Origin: Strix aluco
Lineage: Eukaryota; Chordata; Aves; Strigiformes; Strigidae
Reading direction: 5' to 3'
Length of the DNA: 64,000 nt
Assembly (NCBI RefSeq): GCF_031877795.1
Contig: NC_133931.1
Coordinates: 23,186,264 to 23,250,263 of the forward strand
Made by a program: the position numbers and the translations under genes. Below the pieces are notes generated by a model. That model had not been told where the DNA came from. It saw only the letters and a list, made by a program, of their open reading frames with translations, and made no database searches. This document shows positions 1 to 9,404 of this stretch, piece by piece; the first letter of the stretch is position 1, and each line of letters opens with the position of its first letter.

Positions 1-2432
1 GAAGAATAATCTGCTTAATTCCCCCATTTAGCAGGGGGAGGGAGGTCAGCATGAGCTCATCACATCTCAGACAGCAGAGAACCCCCGCAAAAGATCTTCT
101 GTGTGTCTGCTGCCTGTGCAACCCTGTGTGTGCCCCAAAGGGAAGCCTGCAATGAGAGCTCACGCTGCTGCACCCAACCACAAAGCACAAAGTCCAAGGA
201 AACCCGGTTTTATTCAGTCTGTCCCTCACTCCTGCACACATTGCTGCTGGGCTGGGGTCACGTGTTGTATTTCCCAGATAAAAGCGAGTGAGGTCAGCTT
301 AGACTGTCTTTATAGTAGATCTTAATTAGACTGCCTGTGGACTACATACCTTCCTTGCCACCGCCGCTGTGAAGAAGTAGGCTCACTGACCATTGCCCAA
401 GGAGTTTTGCTGGCTGGCTGAGCTGCCTCTGCTCTGGACTTGCTGAAAGCAGGGCCCACAGCGCTCGGTGCTCACCAGCTCGCCCTGCAATGCCAGCCCT
501 GCTCACACAGCCTGCAGAAAACACTTGAAGAAGTGGTCCCTTTCGTTACGAGGCTGTTGTGTTATTTCTGCTCCATATTCTCTTCATTAACTTAAATCTC
601 CATAAAGCTCCCCCACCAGCAGGCTGACACCACCTCCTCAGGAACCTGCGGTGCTTCTCACAGATCCAGCGCAAGCACGAAGCACCCACCACTGGGAAAT
701 GTTCCTGCTCTGGCACAATTTGGGTACCAACTTAGGTTGTTCTGCCTTTGGAAACTGTAAATCCTTCCTAGTGGGGCCAGCCTGATGCTTTTCTATCACT
801 ACAGAGCTTAGTACACTTACAGCACCACTGTGTAATTAACATTGCCATCATTTGCTGATGACCTTCATTTGTTTCTCTCATGATGCAGTTTTGGGCTAAT
901 GCAGATACCCCCAGCAAAAAGATGACTGTAAGATCATTTGCACCCAAGAGTTTCTTTGGGTTTAGTGCCAGTGCTCTCAGTTGTAATAAAAAGCCTTACC
1001 TTAAAAAGTTAAAAAGCAGTTGAGCAGCACAGCTAAGAAATCTGTTTTCCCATGGATTTACAGTTGAATTCTCTGGTAAGACACAAACTCCCACCAAAAT
1101 TTGTGCAGGTGGGATGCAGCATCTCTTCCGTGTAGAGTCTGTAGTGTCTGAGAGCAAAACTCGCAGTGCAGCTTGCAGGGCCTGGGGAGGATGCTCTGTG
1201 CATGGATGGCTGCCTCTGCTGATTAACTGCTCCCTCAAATTTTAACTGAAATCAGCCAATGGGCCCAAAAATGCAGTGGGACAGACTGAATGGTTGCATA
1301 AGCCTCCTTTCCATGGGAAAATGCTTCAAAAGCATACATGGTGAGACCAACTGTGTGCATGTTGCTAACTGCACTCTGAGTAAGCCAATTTACCTCAACC
1401 AGTCTGGTCCTGTCAACTAAATGTAACTACTAATACAGAAGACGTGTCAGTAAAGCCTAAGTAGCTCTGATAACATTGTTTATGGAACAGAAAGGTTAAG
1501 ATAAAGTCAATGGAAAGAATTTAAAGCCGAGTGAGATCTGAGGCTGAAGCAGAGCCTTGGTGTAGTCAGGAGGCCTATGCTCAGCCGAGCTCTTCCATTT
1601 CTGTGGCAGAAGTACCCCCTGTGTTTGTAAAGGCTCCCCCTGAGAGGAGAGACTGCTGGGGACTGATCGCAGGGTGCTACACTTCTCCTGAAGAGAAAGC
1701 CCTTCAAAACACAGTCATCATCTTAATTGCTGCCTCTGTCTGTTGGCAACAGAAAAGAAGTCGAAGCTACTTCTGAGTTAGTGAGCTTGCACAGACTGGG
1801 CCAACGTACTGCAGAGGCAATGCCAACGGATGTTGTGCTAGAAATAAATTGGACTCTATAGCTTGAATAGATGCCAAAGAGCAAGTTTGATCTCCAAAAC
1901 AGCAGCTAACAGACCATGAAGAGAAGTTGGCAGGAAAATGCAGTGATCAGCTGTCAAGACCTGCGACACGTCCTGCAGATGAAGAGCTCGGGGCTGGATA
2001 ACGCATTCTTGTACCTTGTACAAGCTGCAAATGAACAACTGCACCTCTTTTAAATTCACTTGTGGGCCTGGAAAGAGTCAAACACAGGATACAGCATTCA
2101 AACCAGCAAAGGTGGGCTGGATTTCTCCCAGTATTTTTATATCATACATAAGACTTAATTAAATAGAGAGCAGAACCAGAGAGGAGGCCAAGTTCAGCTG
2201 TTGCCTGAGCATTTGCTATGCACCTAATGCTAATGGAGCTGTGCACGTCAGTGCCAGCGAGCAATGCAACCCATAGTATTACATAGGATTATCTCTTAGG
2301 ATGCCTTAGAAGCAAATCAGAGTTCAGAAATTCGTAGTCCCACCCCCCTTAGATGTTAAGGAATAATGTTATTCACAGCTGACATTATTTGTCATACTAC
2401 TTCTGTCCTTATTCAGACTAGGGCTGGCTAAG
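1..2432. other. Unannotated flank, no gene seen
   Basis: This stretch is left of the provirus. Every open frame here is short (81 codons or fewer), has no recognisable domain and no coherent splice structure. I see no LINE 3' end, LTR or RNA gene. It is best read as intergenic or intronic sequence of unknown context. Confidence 0.6.
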
Positions 2433-2436
2433 GCTC

Positions 2437-3111
2437 TGTCACCAAAACAGGATAAAAGAACTTATCAACACCAATTGGATGTAGATAAGCAGACACTCCT
2501 TCATTAACGGCCGGGTGTGCAGGGAAATCGTGTCACCAACAATGCACACCTGAGTTGCGTAACATGCTGATTATATGAGATACAATCATACATATTAATC
2601 AAGTGCTCATACATAAACATATTTTCCCCATAACTCGTTATCATATTTATGCCTTTTTCCGATCCTGCGCACTAAAGCTCTAAAATGAGTCTGGGGTGTA
2701 ATTAGAGTCGATGGTCCATGAGTCGGTGGTCGCGATCTCCCCCTGCCGGAATTACCTTTTACCTAGTTTCTTCATAATTTGGCAGACATATGCTGGTTGT
2801 TACAGTTCATTGTCTCTAATTTCTATTAATTCTACTTAAGCTTCTGTTTTTGACATGCATAGACAATAATGTATTATTTCAAGGTTAACAATTATTGAAC
2901 TATGTGGCCCTATGCAGTCTTGGTCTAGGACTTTACAGATGATCTCATAGCAGCACAATGTTTCTACAGTTACTAAAAACAATACACAATTACTTTACAA
3001 CTATTATAAAACCAATATTCTTATAAAATTCTATTTGGTTATTCAACTTCATATCATAAACCCTAAAATCATCAACTTAAATCAATAACAAATCAGTAAC
3101 AATCAGTAACA
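2437..3111 (-). repeat. Proviral 3' LTR (left copy)
   Basis: This 675-bp repeat starts TGTCACC on the plus strand and ends GTAACA. It aligns without gaps to 9405-10079. By my reading 8 positions differ: 2449, 2467, 2543, 2650, 2875, 3083, 3084 and 3096. The polypurine tract lies immediately upstream in the sense direction, which identifies this as the 3' LTR. I find no canonical AATAAA on the minus strand, so the polyadenylation signal is either non-canonical or not recognised by me. Confidence 0.93.
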
Positions 3112-3124
3112 ACTCCCCCCTTTG
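3112..3124 (-). other. Polypurine tract (plus-strand primer)
   Basis: The minus strand here reads CAAAGGGGGGAGT and directly abuts the 3' LTR. Retroviruses use such an RNase H-resistant purine run to prime plus-strand DNA synthesis. Its position and composition are as expected. Confidence 0.85.
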
Positions 3125-3166
3125 AAAGTTTTGAAAATCATTTCAATACTTTCACATCAAAGTTTA

Positions 3167-4932
3167 TCATGTCTCTGTCTCACTGTATGCTGGTGGTGGA
3201 AGTCTGGGGATTTCTCTCATACTCATACAATTGAATGCAATTTTGCTACTAATTTGTTTCTTTAAGCATGAGTACACCAACATTATCATTAAGAAAACAA
3301 TCAGCAACATAAATATTGTGTCTATTAGTGATCTTATCCATGAACTTAAATTCCACCCTAGTCCACTAAAAATTTTGCCTAACCAATCTTCTGACATATG
3401 TTCTTGGACTTTTTCAGTGTCTTCTTCAATTTTTCCTAACAGATCTAGATCATGTTCTATGTCTTGGGTTACATTTGGAATATGTATGCAGCAATGGTCC
3501 ACTCTGCCTTTGAGGTATCCACACACTCCATGTTCTTTAAGCAAAAGCATATCAAGTGCCATCCTATTCTGTAAAGTCATCCTTGATGTTGCCTGCAATT
3601 GTATGTTTAATTCTTTAAATCCTTTCTTTGTGACATTTGCCAATTTTTCTACTTGTCCTGTCAACTGATACAACACTCTCTATTTGTGTAAGAAGCTATG
3701 GGATTCAAAAGAGATTCCAAAGCTCAGCCAATTTTGACTCCTGTTGATGGTTCATTCCATGTGTCATCTGTTTCTGACTTCTTTGTTCACTGTAATTTCA
3801 AATTTTCTAAAGATCCTTTAAATGGAGACTTTTTCCAAACTGGACACAACGTTGGCATACCTAAAGTAATTTGTTTTACTTTTCCATCTAAGGGCAAATG
3901 CGTTGTCCAGGTTCCGTCACTCATTGCCCAAACCAAATGTCCTGGGCTCTGAATTGTGGATTATCTACAGGTGAATAATGTTCCTTTTCTGGGTGTAAAT
4001 GTTTTAGTCAAATTGAGACTATTTTTAAGACCTCGGCAAAAACATCCAAATTTTAAAGCAGCAGCCAAAGGAGGAATTCTTTGAATTACTAAATCTGCAT
4101 TGCTGCAATCATATACCTTTTCACATTTCCACCAAGATACTACATTTTCTTTTTCTCTTAGTGAGCTTCCTTTGTCATTTACTGAGGGTAAAACTGCAAA
4201 AACTTTCCCATCCCAAGTGAAACACCAAGGAGTTCTAGCCATGTACTGAAACTGAGAAAATACAGACATAGACCATATAGAGTTCCACTGCTCCTCTTCC
4301 TTTTGTGTAATCTGACTAGTTTTGTTACATTTCCATTCCATAATGCTTCTGCTGACATTGTTCTTAATTTGTTCGTCATACGAACACCATCCTAGTTGGG
4401 GATTTGGACCTCCAGGAAGGAGAACCCGAGCTAATGCCCTAGGTTGGGATCCTTTTATAAAGTCATAATTTAACAATTTCTTACAATCTATCTCTGTGCC
4501 CATTGATTTCCATTGTTTTCTGATGAGCTTCACTTGTTCATACCATTCAACAACAGGTTTTTTTTCACAATAAGTAGTCTCATTTCTATGTTCTAGATTA
4601 GTTAAATTCATAGTTAAGATTCCCCATGGCACAGATTCACCTACTGCTCTTGGTATCGGTAAACAAGCAGTAATCTGTGTGACATTCTGCAAATTGGCAA
4701 ATCCCTTAATCAATCCTAACATCAAATTTTCTACAGGTATCTCTTTGGGGATAGTGATTAACTGTCCTGTTTCTATTTGTCTTTTATTTCTTATTCTCAC
4801 TTTTGGCATCTTTCTGCAATTTTCAGTTTCATTTTGTCCTTCAGCCATTGCATCAAACCAAGATCCCACCAGCATCAGCTTCCAACCTAGTACGAAAAGA
4901 ATAATCAAAAACTGGTATGAAAAACTAGACAT
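3167..4932 (-). pseudogene. env: Endogenous retroviral env, broken
   Basis: The envelope reading frame starts at ATG 4930-4932, overlapping the pol stop by 8 bases. The surface-subunit part stays open for 323 residues (4932 to the TAA at 3961-3963). It has a hydrophobic signal segment (about residues 6-24), seven N-glycosylation sequons and a basic RNKR at 48-51. No CWLC motif is present. Further in-frame TGA stops lie at 3787-3789 and 3724-3726, and a one-base frame change occurs near 3680. The transmembrane-subunit part (3167-3676, 169 residues) has a heptad-like helix, a region resembling the gamma-type immunosuppressive segment, a cysteine cluster C52/C62-C63, a membrane helix at about 117-137, and a short tail with YSCL and PPPAY. 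In the family, Env mediates receptor binding and fusion. This copy cannot make an intact product. Confidence 0.88.
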
Positions 4933-5929
4933 GTTTCAAAGTCAGCTTTAAGGTCTCTGGATCTCTGTTGACAATTTTCCGTGAAGGGGAAGCCTTCTTC
5001 ACTCGGGTGTAGTGTATCCATGCATCTGATTCCACAATCTTGATAGCTGTAAAAGTTGTTAGAAGTATTTGGAAGGGTCCTTTCCAGCATTCTTGTAAGG
5101 GTTCAGAAGTCCACATCTTCACGTAAACGTAGTCTCCAGGTTGAAAATCATGCACTGGATTCTCCAAAGACAGAGGTCTGTTCCACAGTATCGCATTTCG
5201 AATTACAGTCAGGGGTTTTCCTAAAGAAAGCAAATAGTTATATACATCTTGTTTTCCTTTCACATGCATATTTGGATTTGGTTCAGGAGATTCATATGGT
5301 TTCCTGTATAGTAATTCATAAGGACTGACTGAGGTACCACTTTTTGGTTGTACCCTAATTCGCAACAATGCTAATGGAAGTGCCTGAGGCCATTTTAAAT
5401 TAGTTTCTTGACATATTTTGCTAATTTGCCTTTTCAGAGTCTGATTCATTCTTTCTACTTTTCCGCTAGACTGTGGCCTCCAGGATGTATGTAAATCCCA
5501 AGTAATGCCCAGAATTTTACAAATACTTTGTACTACTTCAGCAACAAAGTGTGGGCCTCTGTCTGAAGAAATTCCAATGGGGACTCCAAATCTTGGAATT
5601 ATTTCTTGTAGTAACCATTTTACTACTTCTTTTGCCTGAGTGGTACAACAGGGAAAGGCTTCTGGCCATCCTGTAAAGGTACCAACCCCCACCAGAATGT
5701 ATCGATATTCATTTTGTCTGGGTAGGTCTGAAAAATCTACTTGCCAATAATCTCCTGGTACTGTTGCAGATTTGAGTGTACCCATTTGGACTCTCTTCTT
5801 TAATACTGGATTATTTTTCAAACATAATTCACATTTTGCAGTTATTATTTTGGCCCATCCTAACATTTTGACTGATACTACTTGTCTTTTATTAAAAGGG
5901 TTACCAAAGCCTCTATGCCCCAATGACAT
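4925..5929 (-). CDS. pol: Retroviral integrase core and C-terminal domain, long open frame
   Basis: This is the longest open pol segment, 334 residues, but it is not an independent gene because it lacks the start of integrase. It carries the catalytic triad D65, D123 and E159, with 35 residues between the second D and the E, the DD35E spacing typical of retroviral integrases. A CxxC pair (C33, C36) is the end of the HHCC zinc-binding domain. The C-terminal domain has the W-K-G-P-F motif of GPY/F integrases. The frame ends in TAG at 4925-4927, 8 bases into env. The upstream part is out of frame after a lesion near 5945. In the family, integrase cuts and joins viral DNA ends to host DNA. Expression from this copy is not implied. 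Confidence 0.85.
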   Translation of the reverse strand: MSLGHRGFGNPFNKRQVVSVKMLGWAKIITAKCELCLKNNPVLKKRVQMGTLKSATVPGDYWQVDFSDLPRQNEYRYILVGVGTFTGWPEAFPCCTTQAKEVVKWLLQEIIPRFGVPIGISSDRGPHFVAEVVQSICKILGITWDLHTSWRPQSSGKVERMNQTLKRQISKICQETNLKWPQALPLALLRIRVQPKSGTSVSPYELLYRKPYESPEPNPNMHVKGKQDVYNYLLSLGKPLTVIRNAILWNRPLSLENPVHDFQPGDYVYVKMWTSEPLQECWKGPFQILLTTFTAIKIVESDAWIHYTRVKKASPSRKIVNRDPETLKLTLKHV

Positions 5930-6540
5930 TCCTGATGTTTTACCTGAATTATTTCTTAGTTAAAAGAGGTGGTACTATTATTTGTCTATTAGACGTCACC
6001 CACCATGCAGCTAACCTTTTTTTGGCTTTCAATAATTTTCCTAATTTAACATCTTTTTCTGAATATTTAGGTTTCTCCCTTGAGAGAATTACTGTCTTGG
6101 TTAGAATCAATGCCATTCGTAATGTTACTTCTTTCGCTGTTTTTCTGGTAGCCCTATCTGTTGTATTCTTAACCTGAAGTGGTTTACAGTGCATGATTGC
6201 TACCTGAGTTGGTTTCTGAACTGCTTGCAATAATTGCAAAATTTCCTCCTGATGTTTAATATTTGCTCCCTGGGAGGACAATAATCCTCTTTCTTTCCAT
6301 AAAACTCTATGGACATGTACTACCCCAAAAGCATACTTCAAGTCAGTCCAGATATTTACTTTCTTCTTTTCATTTAATTCAAGAACTTGGGTTAAAGCAA
6401 CGAGTTCTGCCTTTTGAGCTGAAGTGGTGCTAGACAACGCATTTGACTTTATGATTTAGTTGTCTGTTGTTACCGCATATCCAGAGTATTGAACTCCATG
6501 TTCCACAAAGCTGCTGCCGTCTGTATATAACTCCTAGTCG
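5930..6540 (-). pseudogene. pol: Retroviral RNase H and integrase N-terminus, broken
   Basis: The RNase H start is marked by a YTDGSSF motif whose first catalytic Asp is at 6519-6521. It is followed by a stop and a frame change. The next open segment (5949-6437) has the second motif (SAQKAEL, Glu present) and the third (WTDLKYAF, Asp present). The distal VAIMHCK region is recognisable but altered. The segment runs into the start of integrase and stops at 5949, where the reading frame changes to that of 4925-5929. RNase H degrades the RNA strand of the RNA-DNA hybrid during reverse transcription. The domain order matches gammaretroviral pol. Confidence 0.78.
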
Positions 6541-8119
6541 GGATCTTCCAATGGTGTGTCCTTCAAATCCTCTCGACTGGAGTACACATGTTCAATGGTA
6601 GTCAGGCAGTCATGCTCCAGCTGCCCTTCTTCCTGTTGTAAAACTTAGAAAAACTGCAGGGTTTATCAGGTTAGTTTTTTTTTTAAACCACATCATCTTG
6701 TTCAGTCAGGACCACCTGGTACTTTATCATTCTACTTGGGGACAACTAATGTCCCCCTTTTTGTTCTAAACCAGTTATCACCATGTGTGGGACATATATT
6801 GTTATTGTTCTTCCCAAAGTCAATTTCTGGGGCCTCTTGAATAAGCATTACTGTAACAGCAACTTCTCAAAGGCAAGTAGGCTATGCTTTATTCACAGTA
6901 TCCAGCTGTTTGGAAAAGTATCCAACTGGTCTCTTCCAGCTTCCCATTCTCTGTGTCAGCACACCTAGTGCAAGATGTTGTCCTTTATAAACTAACAACT
7001 GGAAATCTTTGGTTAAATCTGGAAGTCCCAGGGCAGGTGCAGACATTAGAGCTCATTTTAAATCTTTAAAGGTCTGTTGCTGATGTGGGCCCCATACAAA
7101 GGGAAAGTTCTTTTGAGTTTCATACAATGGCTTACTTATTAGATCGTAATTCATTATCCGAAGGCGACACCACCCAGCCATTCCTAGAAAGGCCCTTAGT
7201 TTATGAACATTTTTCGGCTCTGGTATGCCACAAATGGCTTCCTTACAGTCTGTTCCCAATTGCCACTGTCCTTTTGAAATCTTAAAGCCCAGATATATTA
7301 CAGTCCGGCTTGCTGTTTGGGCTTTATTTTTGGATATCCTGTACCCATTTAGTCCAAGAAAATTTAAAAGTTCTATTGTTACCTTTATGCAGGTGGATCT
7401 TTCTTCTGCAGCAATTAGTGCATCATCCACAGATTGCAAAAGTAAGTGTCCAGGCTTTGGCTGTGAATCATCCTGTTTCTATACTTCAAGTTCCTTTGCC
7501 AGATGATTTCCAAAAATGGTCAGGCTGTATTTTTTTAATCCTTGGGGTAGTCTTGTCCATGTCAATTGCATTTTTTTTTTTTCATCCAGTTTGTGGATTT
7601 TTCTACTCAAAGGCAAACAATTTTCTGCTTCCTTTCTCCAGAGGTATGCAAAGAAAGCATTCTTTGAATCAAGCACTGTAAACCACTCATGGGTCTCTTT
7701 TAATGCTGCCAACAATATATATAGATTTGTCACTACAGAATAAATGTCCTTAACTATCTCATTCACTGCTCTTAAATCTTGTTACTAACCTATATTCACC
7801 TGAAGGTTTCCTAACCGGTAAAACTGCAGTATTATATTTAGATTCACATTCCTCAAGGATTTTATATTCCAAAAACTTGTCAATCATTTTTTAATTCTCC
7901 ATCTAACTTCTGGTTTAATCGGGTACTGTTTAATCCTTACTGGTCTTGCACCCTCCTTCAATTGTATTTTCACAGGTAGTACTAATTTTGATTTGCCAGG
8001 TTTGTCTGTTTCCCATACTATAGGGATTACTGCTAGATCTACTTGCTGTGGAATTTCTTGTTCTTTTATTCTTTCTTGTATCATTAGGATTTCTCCTGTC
8101 TTTGACTCAGGTATTTTTA
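6541..8119 (-). pseudogene. pol: Retroviral reverse transcriptase and connection, broken
   Basis: RT motifs appear in order but in pieces. The N-terminal QYPIKPE segment ends at a frame change in an A-run with a TGA at 7884-7886. A second frame change lies near 7780. Motif A (FTVLDSKNAFF) and motif B (TWTRLPQG) are in 7479-7766. A TAG at 7479-7481 interrupts the frame before motif C, which reads SVDD instead of YVDD, just below 7439. A TGA at 7053-7055 precedes the connection segment (APALGLPDL). The two catalytic Asp residues of motif C are present, but the Tyr is Ser. Overall length from protease to integrase is close to that of a normal gammaretroviral pol, so pol was damaged by small lesions rather than large deletions. 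Confidence 0.85.
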
Positions 8120-8445
8120 GGAAGAGTTCCCCTTCCTCAAAAACAATTTGTGCATTTAATTTGGACAACAAATCCCTTCTTAACAAGGGTATAGGACATT
8201 CTGGTACATACAAGAATTTACGTGTAATTATTTTGTTCCCAGATTTTAAATACAGGGGTTGTAGGAATGGACTGTTTTTCTTCTTTCCCTGTTGCTCCCC
8301 TTATATTTGTTGTTTTCATTCCCAATTTTCTTTTACAGTTATTGAATATTGAAAATGTTGCTCCTATATCTACTAAAAATTTAACCTCTTTTTCTTCCAG
8401 CTTAATTACAACCAGAGATTGAGCTGAGTTCCCCTCCAGTCCCCT
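8120..8445 (-). pseudogene. pro: Retroviral aspartic protease, broken
   Basis: Directly after the gag stop and in the same frame comes a protease-like segment. The active-site triplet at 8362-8370 reads Asp-Ile-Gly in VDIGATFS, where retroviral proteases have Asp-Thr-Gly. A one-base frame change occurs in an A-rich stretch near 8270-8300. The conserved end of protease, CPIPLLRRDLL, then follows in another frame (below 8213). Loss of the catalytic Thr and the frameshift both predict an inactive enzyme. In the family, protease matures the Gag and Gag-Pol polyproteins. Confidence 0.82.
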
Positions 8446-8823
8446 TCATTCATCTAGGATCATTACTCCTGCTACGTCTTGCTGACTGCCCCTCATTTTT
8501 CAACATTCTCGTTTCCAATGACCTTCTTCTTTACAATAAGCACACTGATTTATTCCTAGGAGTGCATTAAAATCTCGGTTCCCAGAATTCACAAATCCTC
8601 CTCTACAGTTCCAGTGGCAGGCCACTTTTCCTGATCTTCCAAAACATATAAAGGCCACCAATAATTACAATACTCTTATCCTTTGATTTTTATATAAGTC
8701 ATCATGTATTTCTCCCCAGTGTGTTAACAGACATCCTAATGGGGAAATCTTCGGTACCTTTTCATCAAAAACCAAATTACCAACACTCTTACTCTCAAAC
8801 AAATGTGTTAGTTTAGATGTCAT
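8446..8823 (-). pseudogene. gag: gag remnant: matrix start plus nucleocapsid zinc knuckle
   Basis: An ATG at 8821-8823 opens a 51-codon frame with the matrix-like motif SPLGCLLTHWGEI. It stops and then gives way, near 8645-8680, to a nucleocapsid segment. That segment has one CCHC knuckle, C-X2-C-X4-H-X4-C, at 8503-8544, followed at once by a TGA (8500-8502). A second in-frame TGA at 8446-8448 sits where gammaretroviruses place the read-through gag/pol stop, and protease continues in the same frame. The whole region is about 0.38 kb, against roughly 1.5 kb for a complete gag, so most of matrix and all of capsid are missing. No Gly follows the start Met, so no myristoylation signal is seen. 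Confidence 0.8.
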
Positions 8824-9381
8824 TTCAAAATATTTTAAAATTCACACACACGCAATCACTCAATCTTTCGCTTCGTTCTTCTCTGGCTGCACCCCTCGCA
8901 GGATAACAGAACCGCGGATCCTAACTCCGCACTTGCTTCGTACTTATTTGTACGTCTCAAACTCACACAGACACAAACACCAATTTTAAATACCAGAATA
9001 CAGATACCAGATACAGATGAAATACCAGAATGCAGATGAAAAACTCTATAGCATATAGGTTTTTCCAGATACCAGATTTGTCCAACCCTGCAATAGCTTT
9101 CGCTTATGTCTTACGGTCAGACGCCTAGGCTTCAGATTCCAGACCTGATTCCACAGACCAGATACTAAAGCAGATAGGATCCTTTTAATGCAACCCTGCG
9201 CAGCTTTCACCACGTCTGACGGGCAGACTTCTCAGACCAGACCAGAAGAGAAGTGTCTTACCAACTCCAGGGAATGTCGCGAAGAGCCTTTTGGATTGGG
9301 GATCGATGGGTATCCCCGAGAATTCCTCAGTGCCGGCTGGAACCGATCAGGTCCCTGACTCCTCCGGTCTCTCTCAGCGAG
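8824..9381 (-). other. Proviral 5' leader
   Basis: This untranslated stretch of about 560 bases lies between the primer-binding site and the gag ATG. It contains imperfect repeats rich in CAGATACC on the plus strand and a diverged direct repeat with a 108-base period (from 9083 and from 9191). A candidate splice donor on the minus strand reads TTG|GTAAGA, with the GT at 9260-9261. In gammaretroviruses this region carries the packaging signal and the donor for the env mRNA. Those roles are inferred from position only. Confidence 0.6.
9260..9262 (-). promoter_or_regulatory. Candidate retroviral splice donor
   Basis: On the minus strand a GTAAGA follows TTG, a good match to the donor consensus, in the leader before gag. 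A matching acceptor candidate, a pyrimidine-rich stretch ending in ACAG with its exon starting at 5046, lies about 110 bases before the env ATG. Together they could make the singly spliced env RNA usual for this family. No transcript evidence is available. Confidence 0.4.
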
Positions 9382-9399
9382 GTCCCATCTGGGTCACCA
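9382..9399 (-). other. Primer-binding site, tRNA-Arg(CCG) type
   Basis: Five bases inside the 5' LTR the minus strand reads TGGTGACCCAGATGGGAC. Its complement ends in CCA and matches, from memory, the 3' end of vertebrate tRNA-Arg(CCG) at 17 of 18 positions. The one difference, TGGTG for TGGCG, is what deamination of a CpG would give. It is clearly not the tRNA-Trp site of avian leukosis viruses nor the tRNA-Pro site of many gammaretroviruses. The tRNA assignment rests on recalled tRNA sequence. Confidence 0.7.
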
Positions 9400-9404
9400 G
9401 AAAC

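Noticed and set aside
3231-3668. 145-codon plus-strand frame
   Set aside because: It is the antisense shadow of the env transmembrane region.
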